In this document: piece by piece, positions 17,485-25,909 of the stretch | Layout of the letters: each line of letters opens with the position of its first letter | Numbering within the stretch: position 1 is the first letter of the stretch | NCBI GenBank assembly: GCA_035575515.1 | Contig: DATLXU010000116.1 | Span: 1 to 47,145, forward strand | DNA length: 47,145 bases | Direction: 5' to 3' | DNA from: DATLXU01 sp035575515 | GTDB lineage: Bacteria; Acidobacteriota; Blastocatellia; UBA7656 | Position numbers and translations under genes: made by a program | Notes under the pieces: generated by a model | The model's input: the letters and a program-made list of their open reading frames with translations, nothing else | What the model was told of the DNA's origin: nothing | The model's database searches: none

Positions 17485-18117
17485 TTATTGGTCTATGTCC
17501 ATCGGAATCTCATCAATCTTCCACTTGCCATCTTCCTTGATGAGCTTGACCGTGCGGGTCTTAGGTTCCTGCGTGCCTTTCTTCACAGTGACATCAACAG
17601 AAGCCTTGTCGCCGTCTATCTTCTCATTCTTGGTGTCGAGTTGCGTTATCTCATCTTCTTTCTTTCTCTGGGCGACCTGCTTTTGAGCTTCCTCTTTAAT
17701 CTTCTTCATCATCTCCTTGTCGTTTCTATCAATGTGAAGCTGCTTCAATGCATTCTTCGAGAGCAGGTCAAATGTTCCGTCGACATCGCCCTTCTCTGAC
17801 AGCCTGACGAAACTCTTCACAACGTCAGACGGAGAACCTGAGCCTGCGAAAAATAAAAAGTATGCAGCGATGCCTCCTCCAATCAGCACGACTAAAACGA
17901 TTGCGCCGATGATTAACGGCATCTTGCTCGCAGGTTTCGCGCCGTAGCCGGGCGCGTAGCCTGCTCCCTGTGGATAGCCACCCTGATAGCCGCCATAGTT
18001 TGCGCCCTGCACTGGGCCTGGTCCCGGCGCGGGTCCCGCGGCGAGCGGCGCCGCGCAGTTCCTACAAAATCGCGCCTCGTCGGGCGAAGGCGTTCCACAA
18101 TTCGGACAAGTTTTCAT
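17485..18117 (-). CDS. Zinc-ribbon membrane protein ZR2 with small C-terminal domain
   Basis: A 210-residue protein with a single N-terminal zinc ribbon (MKTCPNCGTPSPDEARFCRNC), a Gly/Pro/Tyr-rich linker (about 30-58), one membrane helix (about 62-88, MPLIIGAIVLVVLIGGGIAA) and a Lys-rich C-terminal domain with IDGDKASVDVTVKKG and LIKEDGKWKIDEIP. This belongs to the same family as ZR1. The ATG at 18117 is chosen over an upstream one at 18144 because an AGGAG site lies directly before it and the cysteine motif then begins at residue 4, as in its neighbours. Function unknown. It has one ribbon where most of its neighbours have two. Confidence 0.84.
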   Translation of the reverse strand: MKTCPNCGTPSPDEARFCRNCAAPLAAGPAPGPGPVQGANYGGYQGGYPQGAGYAPGYGAKPASKMPLIIGAIVLVVLIGGGIAAYFLFFAGSGSPSDVVKSFVRLSEKGDVDGTFDLLSKNALKQLHIDRNDKEMMKKIKEEAQKQVAQRKKEDEITQLDTKNEKIDGDKASVDVTVKKGTQEPKTRTVKLIKEDGKWKIDEIPMDIDQ

Positions 18118-18236
18118 AAAGATTCTCCTTTCATTCTCGCTCAATGATTAAACCAATTATCGAGCAGCCCGTGGCTGCACTCCTTGCTCGTTAAAAATCA
18201 ACCGTGCCTGATTCGGTCAAATCTTCTCCACCTTGC

Positions 18237-19070
18237 TTACTGGTTATAGTCCGGCTCATCCCGCTGGGGCATATCAATATTAGGCCCTCCCTGATTTGGT
18301 CCTTCCTGTTGCCTGCGAAGGAAATCGAGCACATCAACCTTCCAGCTTCCGCCTTCCTTGATTACGCGCGCGTTCAACGGCTCAGTCTCACCATTCCCGT
18401 ATTTGATCTCATAATCAACCGTGGCGGTGTCGCCATCCACTCTCTGGCTCTTGATGTTTACCTCTTTGATTCCGCCCTTGCGTCGAATCTCCTGAGCCGA
18501 TTGGGCCATTCCCGGAGCCAGCGCATCTTTCGGAGTCTTGCCGGGATTATTCTGTTTCACCTGATCTATGAACTCTTTGTTGGAGAGGGCGAGGAACTCG
18601 CCTGCGTCTCCCATTTCGGTTGCCCTGACGATTTTCCTGATTGCCTCACCCGGCCCGGAAGCTGTTCCGCCTCCGCCGCCCGTGCCGTCGCTTGTGCCCG
18701 AGGATTTGGTGAGCAAAATGATGGCGATGATTCCTCCGATTAGCACAACGCCGCCGACTATGGCGGCTATTATTATCGCCGTTTTGTTTGAGCCGCGCGG
18801 GTAAGGCTGAGGCGCGTAGCCCACGCCGAACCCCTGGCCCACGCGCACCGTTTCCGCCATGTCGGGCGCTTGCGCGGGCGCTGCGCAGTTGTCGCAAAAC
18901 CTTGCGCCCGCGTCCATCGGCGCGCCGCAGCGCGAGCACTGGTTCATCTTAACTGTCGCAAAAGAGCCTGCATCGCTTGTCGGTCTTGCCTTCGTCAAAT
19001 CGAAGGCGCAATTGCGGCAGAACCGAGCTTGCTCAGGCACCGCGCCTCCGCAGTTCGGACAGATAGTCAT
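18237..19070 (-). CDS. Zinc-ribbon membrane protein ZR3 with small C-terminal domain
   Basis: A 277-residue protein with two zinc ribbons (MTICPNCGGAVPEQARFCRNC; QCSRCGAPMDAGARFCDNC), a linker, a membrane helix (about 98-121) preceded by the basic RGSNK, a Gly-rich stretch, and the shared C-terminal domain (GDTATVDYEIKYGNGETEP, VIKEGGSWKVDVLDF). It carries a further polar tail of about 28 residues (RRQQEGPNQGG to the end) not seen in the other members. An AGGAGG ribosome binding site precedes the ATG. Membership of the cluster and the same domain order point to the same unknown role. Confidence 0.85.
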   Translation of the reverse strand: MTICPNCGGAVPEQARFCRNCAFDLTKARPTSDAGSFATVKMNQCSRCGAPMDAGARFCDNCAAPAQAPDMAETVRVGQGFGVGYAPQPYPRGSNKTAIIIAAIVGGVVLIGGIIAIILLTKSSGTSDGTGGGGGTASGPGEAIRKIVRATEMGDAGEFLALSNKEFIDQVKQNNPGKTPKDALAPGMAQSAQEIRRKGGIKEVNIKSQRVDGDTATVDYEIKYGNGETEPLNARVIKEGGSWKVDVLDFLRRQQEGPNQGGPNIDMPQRDEPDYNQ

Positions 19071-19197
19071 GATCGTCCTCCTCTCATTTGCATTTCACTC
19101 GTCGCGCCGCTCGCTTCGATTGCCTTCAGATTGCCGCTGCAGGTTTATCTGCAATCCGCCGCCTTGTCAAATGATCGTAATAGATTATTGCCCGCGC

Positions 19198-20655
19198 TCA
19201 GTTGACGATCTTCCATTGACCGTCTTCTTTGACCATCCTGAAGGTGCCGGGCCTTGTGTCTCCGTTCTCGTATTTCAATTGTGCTCTTACAGTCGCGGTG
19301 TCTCCGTTTGTGTCCTCGTTACTTACATCAACGGAGTCTATGCCGCCCTTAGCTTTAGCTTCTCGCTGAAACTCATCAATGCCGTCTCTCATCTTTCTCC
19401 TGGCTTCAGTATCTCCATCCTTGAATATCGAGTTCCTTTTTGAAATGTATTTAAGCGCCTCGTCAGCGTCTCCCTGCTCCATCGCTTTCGTGAACCTTCT
19501 CAGCGTTTCGCTTGGGCTGAGGGCTTTAGGGGTATCTGGTGATTTGTTCTCATTGCCGGAGGGCTTGCTGAGCAGTATGGCAGCCGTGATGATACCGCCC
19601 AGAATCAACGCGGCTGCGACAACCATCGCGATAATTATCGGCGCTTTGCTCTTTGCTTGATTTGGCGCGCCGCTCTGCCAGGGTTGACGAAAAGCTGGCG
19701 CGACGGGAACGGTCGGCTGCAAATGCGACGGATTGAACGCAGGAGCAGTAGCCGGATTCCCCACGGGCTGGCTCGCGCCGGGCGCGATCCTTCTGGTCGG
19801 CGATTCCTCATTGGCCTGTGTGCGAGCCGTTGCTCCGGTTCCCATCTGCCGAGTCGCATCCATTGCGTTGCGCAGCGCGATTCGCATCTCAACGGCTGTC
19901 CGAAATCTCAACGCAGGGTCTTTTGCCATCGCTCGATTGATTACAGCCTGAAGCGGCGCGGGCACGGAAATCGGCAGAGGGTCGGGATTCTTCGATACTA
20001 TCGCTCCTATCAAAGAAGTCATATCGGTCTGCGGGAAGGGAAGCCGCCCCGCTAGCATCTGATACAGTATCACGCCGACTGACCACAGGTCCGTCTGCTC
20101 GTTGCGCTTGCCGTCGAACGCTTCGGGAGCCATGTAAGAAGGCGTGCCTGCGGCGAGCGCGGTCTTGCTCGTCGTCTTGAGCATTCTTGATATGCCGAAG
20201 TCTGCAAGCCGCGCAATCTGTCCTTGAAGCAGTAGGTTCGCAGGCTTGAGGTCGCGGTGAATGATGTGGCGCGAATGAAGATGCTCAAGCCCGTAGAGTA
20301 TGCCTGTGGCTATCTCGACAGCCACCTCGATGGTCGGAGCCTTGCCGCCGTTTTGCGCGAGCCATTGTTCTAGCGAGCCTGAATCAATGTATTCGCTTGC
20401 GATGACGACCTGCCCGTCGTAGATGTTGGCTTCGATGATTGGCACGACGTTCGGGTGTCCGCTCGCCTGCACCCACATTGCAGCTTCCTGCTTGATGGCT
20501 TCAATCTCTATATCCTCGCCGTGAGGGACTTTCAGCGCGACGCGCATTGTAGCAATAGGAGTCTGACGGTCGGCGAGCCAGACGGCTCCGAAGGCTCCGC
20601 TCCCAAGCTTGCGAACGAGCGTGTATGGACCAATCTGATCGCCTGCACGAAACAT
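19198..20655 (-). CDS. Transmembrane serine/threonine protein kinase with the shared C-terminal domain
   Basis: A Hanks-type kinase of 485 residues. Kinase motifs are complete: Gly loop LGSGAFG (17-23), VALKV with Lys42, HRDLKPAN (133-140), DFG (152-154), APE (176-178) and DLWSVGVILYQMLAGRLPF. A Pro/Thr-rich linker (about 270-335) leads to one membrane helix (about 339-362). The outside part (380-485) is the small domain found in the neighbouring zinc-ribbon proteins (NGDTATVRAQLKYENGDT, MVKEDGQWKIVN). Usual bacterial kinases of this type carry PASTA or other sensors there. ATG 20655 is preferred to TTG 20661 because of a GAGGG site; it starts nine bases after the stop of ZR5, so the two are probably co-translated. 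It may phosphorylate cluster partners (inference). Confidence 0.92.
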   Translation of the reverse strand: MFRAGDQIGPYTLVRKLGSGAFGAVWLADRQTPIATMRVALKVPHGEDIEIEAIKQEAAMWVQASGHPNVVPIIEANIYDGQVVIASEYIDSGSLEQWLAQNGGKAPTIEVAVEIATGILYGLEHLHSRHIIHRDLKPANLLLQGQIARLADFGISRMLKTTSKTALAAGTPSYMAPEAFDGKRNEQTDLWSVGVILYQMLAGRLPFPQTDMTSLIGAIVSKNPDPLPISVPAPLQAVINRAMAKDPALRFRTAVEMRIALRNAMDATRQMGTGATARTQANEESPTRRIAPGASQPVGNPATAPAFNPSHLQPTVPVAPAFRQPWQSGAPNQAKSKAPIIIAMVVAAALILGGIITAAILLSKPSGNENKSPDTPKALSPSETLRRFTKAMEQGDADEALKYISKRNSIFKDGDTEARRKMRDGIDEFQREAKAKGGIDSVDVSNEDTNGDTATVRAQLKYENGDTRPGTFRMVKEDGQWKIVN

Positions 20656-20664
20656 AATCAACCC

Positions 20665-21546
20665 TCAATTCAAAGTGGCTTTCCACAGTCCGTTTTCTTT
20701 TACGAACTCCATCCTCCCGTTTGGATTTGTAGAGCCATCGCCGAATTGCACTTCGTAATTCATGACGACGCTGTTAGCTTTCGGCTGAACATTCTTGAGT
20801 CTTATTCCCGCGATGCCTCCCTTCTGACGAATGCCGGGAGTGCCTTGCCGCACGATGTTATCAACTTCGCCCTGAGCCGAGCGCGAGAGCAGCATCATGA
20901 GTCTTTCGCGGTCGCCATCCTCTAATGCCCCCAAGACCGCTTCCACATCGGCAGCCGTAGGCGCATCGCCTCCGAGGTTAACATCGTCTCCGAGATCAAC
21001 CGGCGGAGGCGTTGACGGCGTCGGACTATCTCTGCCGGTGTCTGCGTTGGGCAACGTGCGATTTGAGTTCGCGGATGACAAATCGAGATTGGCTTGCGCC
21101 TGTGTGTTTGTGCTGCTCGCATTCGAGTTGCTCGAAGAGCTTCCGAATAATTTATCTTTGAAGAGGTAGACGGTCACGCCTCCGCCTGCGAGCACAATTA
21201 CGAGAACGACGATTGTTATTATCAGTGGCGCGCGGCTCGGCGCAGCGGGCGCGTAGCCCGCATAACCTCCTGGTCCAACGCCATAGCCGCCTGCGCCGTA
21301 TTGGGACGGCGCGCCTTGCTGAAAGCCCTGCGCTGCGCCTGCACTTACGGGAGCCGCACAGTTGGGGCAAAACCTCTGGCCCGGTGCGACCATCGTACCG
21401 CAGTTCGGGCAGCGATTCATCTTCATGGTTTCAGCAACTTCGGCGCTTGCAGGAGCCTGCGCCTGTTGGCTGAAATCATTGGCGCACCTCGGACAAAATC
21501 GCGCCTTGTCATTGACGGAAGCGCCGCACTTAGGACAGGTCTTCAT
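20665..21546 (-). CDS. Zinc-ribbon membrane protein ZR5 with small C-terminal domain
   Basis: A 293-residue protein with two zinc ribbons (MKTCPKCGASVNDKARFCPRC; RCPNCGTMVAPGQRFCPNC), a Gly/Tyr/Ala-rich linker, a membrane helix (about 106-127, LIITIVVLVIVLAGGGVTVYL), a long Ser/Asn/Thr-rich low-complexity stretch (about 135-175) and a divergent version of the shared domain (NSVVMNYEVQFGDGSTNP, FVKENGLWKATLN). AGAGGA lies upstream of the ATG. Its stop overlaps the region that serves as ribosome binding site for the kinase gene, the tightest link in the cluster. Confidence 0.85.
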   Translation of the reverse strand: MKTCPKCGASVNDKARFCPRCANDFSQQAQAPASAEVAETMKMNRCPNCGTMVAPGQRFCPNCAAPVSAGAAQGFQQGAPSQYGAGGYGVGPGGYAGYAPAAPSRAPLIITIVVLVIVLAGGGVTVYLFKDKLFGSSSSNSNASSTNTQAQANLDLSSANSNRTLPNADTGRDSPTPSTPPPVDLGDDVNLGGDAPTAADVEAVLGALEDGDRERLMMLLSRSAQGEVDNIVRQGTPGIRQKGGIAGIRLKNVQPKANSVVMNYEVQFGDGSTNPNGRMEFVKENGLWKATLN

Positions 21547-21606
21547 CTGTTGTTTCCTCTGATACGCAAGCCACGTTAATTATCTGCGGCATCTGGCGCT
21601 CTTCTT

Positions 21607-22524
21607 CTATAAATTGGTCGAGCGATATTTCCACTCGCCGTTCTCTTTCATCAGGTTCAGCTTTCCCTGATCACCCGTACCGTTGCCGAGCCTCGCTCTG
21701 AAGGTGACCACAGCGGTGTCTCCATCTATCTGCTCGTCGACGATATCAACCGACTGAAGACCGCCTTGTGCCCTCCACTGTTCTGCGACTGAGCTGATGA
21801 CCTTTTCAAGAGGTTCCCTCGCCAGAGATACTACGTCGCGCTCTTTCTTGACCAGATTGCGCACATATTCGTCTGTGTCGCCTCTTGCCATTGCGAAAAG
21901 AACTCGCTTGACGACGTCTCCCGGAGAGCCTGACGCTGGCCCGCCAGTGGTTGTCGGCGTGTCGGGCGATCTTGGAAATTCAAGGCCGGTCGGGGGTGTT
22001 ATGTTCGCATTCCTGATTGTAGGAATATTTACGCCTCCGCTCGTGTTCTGGTTTGCATCGGACGTTGTGCCGGACGACGAAGCGACCGAAGAATTTGAAT
22101 TAGAGTTTGAGTTGTCTTTCTTAATCAGAAAGAAGTAAGCCGCTACGCCTCCGCCTATCAACAGGACCGCCGCGATGATCGAAGCGATGATGACGGGCGC
22201 GCGGCTCGGTCTGGGCTGAACATCATAGCCATATCCCGGCCCGCCGTAGCCCGCTCCGCCATAAGCCTGTCCGCCGTAACCTCCCGCGCCGTATTGAGGC
22301 TGCACGCCCGGCGCGACTGCAGGCCCCGCGCCCATAGGTGTTGCGCAGTTGGGGCAGAACCTCTGCCCTGCCGCAACTCTCGTCCCGCAATTCGGGCAGG
22401 CGCTCGTCGGCCCAGTCTCTGCCGCGCTTGCGCCCGCAGCTTCCTGTGTGAAATCGTAAGCACAATTCGGGCAGAACTTCGCTCCGGGATTCACATTCAT
22501 TCCGCATCTTGGACACTGTCTCAT
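21607..22524 (-). CDS. Zinc-ribbon membrane protein ZR6 with small C-terminal domain
   Basis: A protein of about 305 residues, closest in layout to ZR5: two ribbons (MRQCPRCGMNVNPGAKFCPNC; CPNCGTRVAAGQRFCPNC), a Gly/Tyr-rich linker, a membrane helix (about 105-128), an Asn/Ser-rich stretch and the shared domain (IDGDTAVVTFRARLGNGTG, LMKENGEWKYRSTNL). ZR5 and ZR6 probably arose by tandem duplication. ATG 22524 is preferred to a TTG five codons upstream because AAGGGG lies at the right distance. Function unknown. Confidence 0.84.
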   Translation of the reverse strand: MRQCPRCGMNVNPGAKFCPNCAYDFTQEAAGASAAETGPTSACPNCGTRVAAGQRFCPNCATPMGAGPAVAPGVQPQYGAGGYGGQAYGGAGYGGPGYGYDVQPRPSRAPVIIASIIAAVLLIGGGVAAYFFLIKKDNSNSNSNSSVASSSGTTSDANQNTSGGVNIPTIRNANITPPTGLEFPRSPDTPTTTGGPASGSPGDVVKRVLFAMARGDTDEYVRNLVKKERDVVSLAREPLEKVISSVAEQWRAQGGLQSVDIVDEQIDGDTAVVTFRARLGNGTGDQGKLNLMKENGEWKYRSTNL

Positions 22525-22543
22525 TTCATCCCCTTTCAAAGTA

Positions 22544-22565
22544 GAAGGCTCAAAGTCAAGCCTTC
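22544..22565. other. Small hairpin between the TPR and ZR6 genes
   Basis: Seven-base arms gaaggct (22544-22550) and agccttc (22559-22565) enclose an eight-base loop in the 92-base gap. There is no T-run, so a terminator role is doubtful; it may be an mRNA processing or stability element. Confidence 0.35.
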
Positions 22566-22616
22566 GAATTCCTCGTCCTCAAACGCGCAAGGGCGTGGAC
22601 TCAAAACCAAATCTGC

Positions 22617-24143
22617 TCACCGCGATAATTGCTTGGCTCTCGCAAGTTTCTGTTTGAGCGCGGCGAGGTCGCGGCTCGTGGGCGAAGACAAGTTCACCGC
22701 CGCTTGGTACTCGCTGGCCGCGCCTGCGTAATCGCCGCGGCTGTATGCTATGTCGCCGAGCTGCGCGTGCGGGCGCGCCCAGACCGGAGCGCGCTCGGCT
22801 GCCAGACGGTAATTCGCCGCCGCCTGCTCAATGTTGTTTTCGTAATGGTAAGTCCTCGCGAGGTTGTAATACGGCAAAGCCCAGCTTGGCTCGCGCCGCG
22901 TGGCTTCTTCGAGAAACTGCCGCGCTGATTGAAACTGACGGCGCTCGTTGTAAATCACTCCGAGTCCGTTTGCGGGCGTCGCCCACGCCGTGTCAAGGTC
23001 GTGCGCCTGTTTGTAGAGCTTTATGGTTTCATCCTTGCGATTGTTAAGATAGGCGACGCGCCCCGCGAAGTAGGTTGATCTCGCGCCAATCGCGTTATCG
23101 CCTGGCTTAATCTCTGTGGCCCACTCCATCAGCCGCTTCGCTTCTTCCCAATCTTTCTTCGGCCAGTCTCTGCCGTCGGGCACAGCGAAGTCCGCAAGCA
23201 TCTGCTGCGGCTTCGCCGTGACCGCAGGCAACAGCTTTTCGTTGAAATAAGCGAGCGTTTCGCCACTCGCTCCACTGTTCTTCAATTGATGATAAAGATC
23301 GTAGGCGCTATCGCCCGCAGGTTCGAGCAGGCGATTCTCGGCTATCGCCTTATCGAGCTTGCTTTCCGCAGAGCCTTCGGGGAAAACGACCGGCGGAGAT
23401 TTCGGTTGCTCTGCCTCTTTCGATGACGGCGCGGCGCCTTTATTGCGAGTTAGAAGATAATAAGTTCCGCCGCCAAGCGCAGCCATTAACGCAATCCCGA
23501 TTGCTATCCAGATGATGAGCTTTGCGTTAGTTTTTTTCGGGATGCTCGGAAATTCCATGTACGAGCGCCGAGGCACAAACTCTGCGGTCTCTGCTCCGGC
23601 AGGCTTAACCCTCGCAGGTTCAGGTTTTTGACGCTCGACTTTCGCAGGTTCAGCTCCTGGAGGTTCGACCGCGACGGGAGCGACCGCCGTTGAAAGATGC
23701 GCTGTTATAGCCGTTCCGCACACGTCGCAATAGCGCATCCAGGATTCGATTCTCGCTCCGCACTTGCACATCCTCGCGGACGACTGGCCCACATCAGGAT
23801 TCGTCCTTCGCGGGCGTTCCATTTTTTGAGTGCCGTGACGCTCGCCCGCGCTGCCCGTTTGCGCCTCCGGTTGCGCCGGAGCCGTCTGCGCGCCAATCCC
23901 TGAATCGCTCATCCCTTGCGGCTGCGCTGTTTGTTCAACAGAAAGCGGCGTGCCGCAAACTGAGCAGAATTTCATCCCTTCTTGATGAGGCTTCCCGCAT
24001 CGCGGGCAATTCAAAGCGGGTGGCGGCCTGACCGGCGGCGCTGCCGGTCTAAGCTCAAGAGCGCAGGTCTTGCAGAACTTCCATCGCGCGTCGACTTCGG
24101 CTCCGCATCCCGGACATCTCATTTTGTATTGCGCATTATCCAT
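22617..24143 (-). CDS. Zinc-ribbon, transmembrane, TPR-repeat protein
   Basis: A 508-residue protein with three zinc ribbons in the first 145 residues (CPGC...CKTC, CPRC...CSVC and CKC...CDVC; the last has one residue instead of two in its first pair), a long charged linker, one membrane helix (about 204-228, LIIWIAIGIALMAALGGGTY) and a C-terminal TPR domain (about 340-500; RVAYLNNRKDETIKLYKQAH, ANGLGVIYNERRQFQSARQF, LPYYNLARTYHYENNIEQAA, ARPHAQLGDIAYSRGDYAGA). TPRs bind other proteins. It shares the ribbon-plus-anchor chassis of the cluster but not the small C-terminal domain. An alternative ATG at 24122 would start at MRCPGCG; the ribosome binding site is weak for both. Confidence 0.87.
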   Translation of the reverse strand: MDNAQYKMRCPGCGAEVDARWKFCKTCALELRPAAPPVRPPPALNCPRCGKPHQEGMKFCSVCGTPLSVEQTAQPQGMSDSGIGAQTAPAQPEAQTGSAGERHGTQKMERPRRTNPDVGQSSARMCKCGARIESWMRYCDVCGTAITAHLSTAVAPVAVEPPGAEPAKVERQKPEPARVKPAGAETAEFVPRRSYMEFPSIPKKTNAKLIIWIAIGIALMAALGGGTYYLLTRNKGAAPSSKEAEQPKSPPVVFPEGSAESKLDKAIAENRLLEPAGDSAYDLYHQLKNSGASGETLAYFNEKLLPAVTAKPQQMLADFAVPDGRDWPKKDWEEAKRLMEWATEIKPGDNAIGARSTYFAGRVAYLNNRKDETIKLYKQAHDLDTAWATPANGLGVIYNERRQFQSARQFLEEATRREPSWALPYYNLARTYHYENNIEQAAANYRLAAERAPVWARPHAQLGDIAYSRGDYAGAASEYQAAVNLSSPTSRDLAALKQKLARAKQLSR

Positions 24144-24198
24144 TGCTCAACCGCGCCGCCTCAAGCTACACGAACGCCGCTGCCTTGATGGCGCGCCA

Positions 24199-24300
24199 TC
24201 ACTTTGAGGTGTCAAATCCGAAATAATCTTTCGCCACTTGCTGGAAGCAAAAGAACCCGCTGGCCAGCCCGATTATACTCAAAACCGCAACCGATAGCAT
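24199..24300 (-). CDS. Possible 33-aa membrane mini-protein
   Basis: In the 253-base gap between the PEGA and TPR genes, a minus-strand frame from ATG 24300 encodes a short peptide starting MLSVAVLSIIGLASGFFCF, which would form one membrane helix. The open frame continues upstream to the stop of the gap but without another start codon, so this may be a remnant of a larger membrane gene. There is only a weak ribosome binding site. Low confidence. Confidence 0.25.
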   Translation of the reverse strand: MLSVAVLSIIGLASGFFCFQQVAKDYFGFDTSK

Positions 24301-24396
24301 AATACTTCGCGCGAACTGGCGCTTGATTGCGAGCGAAGATGAATCGCTAGAGATGGAACACGGATTGAGCGAACAGTGCGGGCTTCGATTGACCGC

Positions 24397-25845
24397 TCAA
24401 CGGTTTCTCGTCAGGTTCCACAGCCCGGATGATCCTGCGCCGGTCCACCTGCCCGATAGCGCGTTCGGATTGTCGAGGTTTCTTCCTTCGAGCGTTATAG
24501 TATCAATTCCCCTCGTTATCCTGATTGTGATAGTCCCTTCCTTGCTGTTGACCGATCCGCTCACGTCGTAGGGAAGTGCTGACGGAGTGTCCCTCATCTC
24601 GCCGCGAAACTCAGCCCTCTGCGATGTCGGCTCGCCCATCGGCCTGAGGTCGAGGATAAACGATGACGGCAAACTTGTACCAGCGCCTGTAGGCCCGACA
24701 GTAGCTGGCGCGGGCACTGAAGTAAACGTCCCGCTCCATTTGCCTGCGGCTTTGAATATCAACTCCGCTCTGATGGGAGATGCAGGCTCCTTCGTCATAT
24801 CGAGGTCTTGAGTGAAATCAAGATATCCGTCCCTTCGCACGACAAGCTGGTGCTTGCCCCACGCAACTTTATCAAGCTTCAACTCGCCTCTAGCCGCATC
24901 GGTCTTCCCCTTTGATTCATTATCAATCAGCACTTCGCAATCAAAGGGCGTGCTGCGAACGGTGAGCGCGTAAGCCTTCGGCTCAATGGTCACGGCGACC
25001 TCTTTGGAAAAATCGGCGAGCGCGAGGCTGAACTTATCTTCTTTGCGATCATAGCCAGTCTTCTCTACAACAATCCTGTGCTCGCCGCGCAGGACGTGGC
25101 TTATGATCAACTGACCGTTGGAATCGGTTTCGAGCGCATCGTTATCGTCAATTCTCACCTTCGCAGCCAAGGGCTGACCGTCCGGCATTGTGACTTTCAA
25201 AGTGACGCGCACGCCCCAGAAATACCACCCCACCGCCGCGCCGCCGAGCAACACGAATGCGATGATTGATATGAAGACCCACTTGTAGCTTTTCGGCGGC
25301 CCGGCCTGTTCGACGTACCCAGCGGGCGCTCCGCACGCTTCGCAAAATGCAAGCCCCGCTCTCATCATCACTCCACATCTGCCGCATTGCGCAGGCATGG
25401 GCTGCGCCTGCATGCCGGGCGCGGGCGACGATGAATCATATATTGAGCGGCGAGTGGCTTCGGTGTCGGGCGGCACAGGAGCCATCTGCGTGCCGGGCGC
25501 GCTAGTCGCCTGACTTGCGGCTCCGCCCGCAGTTTGCGATTCGATCATCTGTCCGCAGCCTTCACAAAATTTTACGCCTGCTCGATTGCTGCGCCCGCAC
25601 ACACGGCAGATGACAGACGAGGATTGAGAAGCGACTTGCGATTGCGCGGCTTGATGTTGTGCGGCTTGAAGCTGTGCGCCGCATCGCGTGCAAACTTTCC
25701 ACCCCGATTTCGCTTCGGCTCCGCAATTCGGACAACGCGTCGCGCTCTGCTGCGCGTTGGCTTTGTCGTGGATGGGACCGCCGCAGGATTTGCAGAACTT
25801 GTCCGTGTCGGCAAGTGTGATCATGCATTTAGGGCAGTACTTCAT
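24397..25845 (-). CDS. Zinc-ribbon, transmembrane, PEGA-domain protein
   Basis: A 482-residue protein with four zinc ribbons (residues about 4-21, 38-55, 80-97, 154-171), a membrane helix at about 189-210 (WVFISIIAFVLLGGAAVGWYFW), two PEGA-like beta repeats (about 212-285, including DSNGQLIISHVLRGEHRIVV and GYDRKED; about 290-350, STPFDCEVLIDNESKGKT and GKHQLVVRRDGYLDF) and a C-terminal beta-rich domain (KWSGTFTSVP through LSGRWTGAGSSGLWNLTRNR). PEGA domains are surface or envelope-binding modules. The start at 25845 is supported by a CAGGAGG site and removes a 43-residue upstream extension that lacks any family feature. Confidence 0.87.
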   Translation of the reverse strand: MKYCPKCMITLADTDKFCKSCGGPIHDKANAQQSATRCPNCGAEAKSGWKVCTRCGAQLQAAQHQAAQSQVASQSSSVICRVCGRSNRAGVKFCEGCGQMIESQTAGGAASQATSAPGTQMAPVPPDTEATRRSIYDSSSPAPGMQAQPMPAQCGRCGVMMRAGLAFCEACGAPAGYVEQAGPPKSYKWVFISIIAFVLLGGAAVGWYFWGVRVTLKVTMPDGQPLAAKVRIDDNDALETDSNGQLIISHVLRGEHRIVVEKTGYDRKEDKFSLALADFSKEVAVTIEPKAYALTVRSTPFDCEVLIDNESKGKTDAARGELKLDKVAWGKHQLVVRRDGYLDFTQDLDMTKEPASPIRAELIFKAAGKWSGTFTSVPAPATVGPTGAGTSLPSSFILDLRPMGEPTSQRAEFRGEMRDTPSALPYDVSGSVNSKEGTITIRITRGIDTITLEGRNLDNPNALSGRWTGAGSSGLWNLTRNR

Positions 25846-25909
25846 GATTAATTCCTCCTGCTGTCGTAGCGCGAAGATTGCAAGGCTGCGCGCCACGTAC
25901 AACGTTCGG

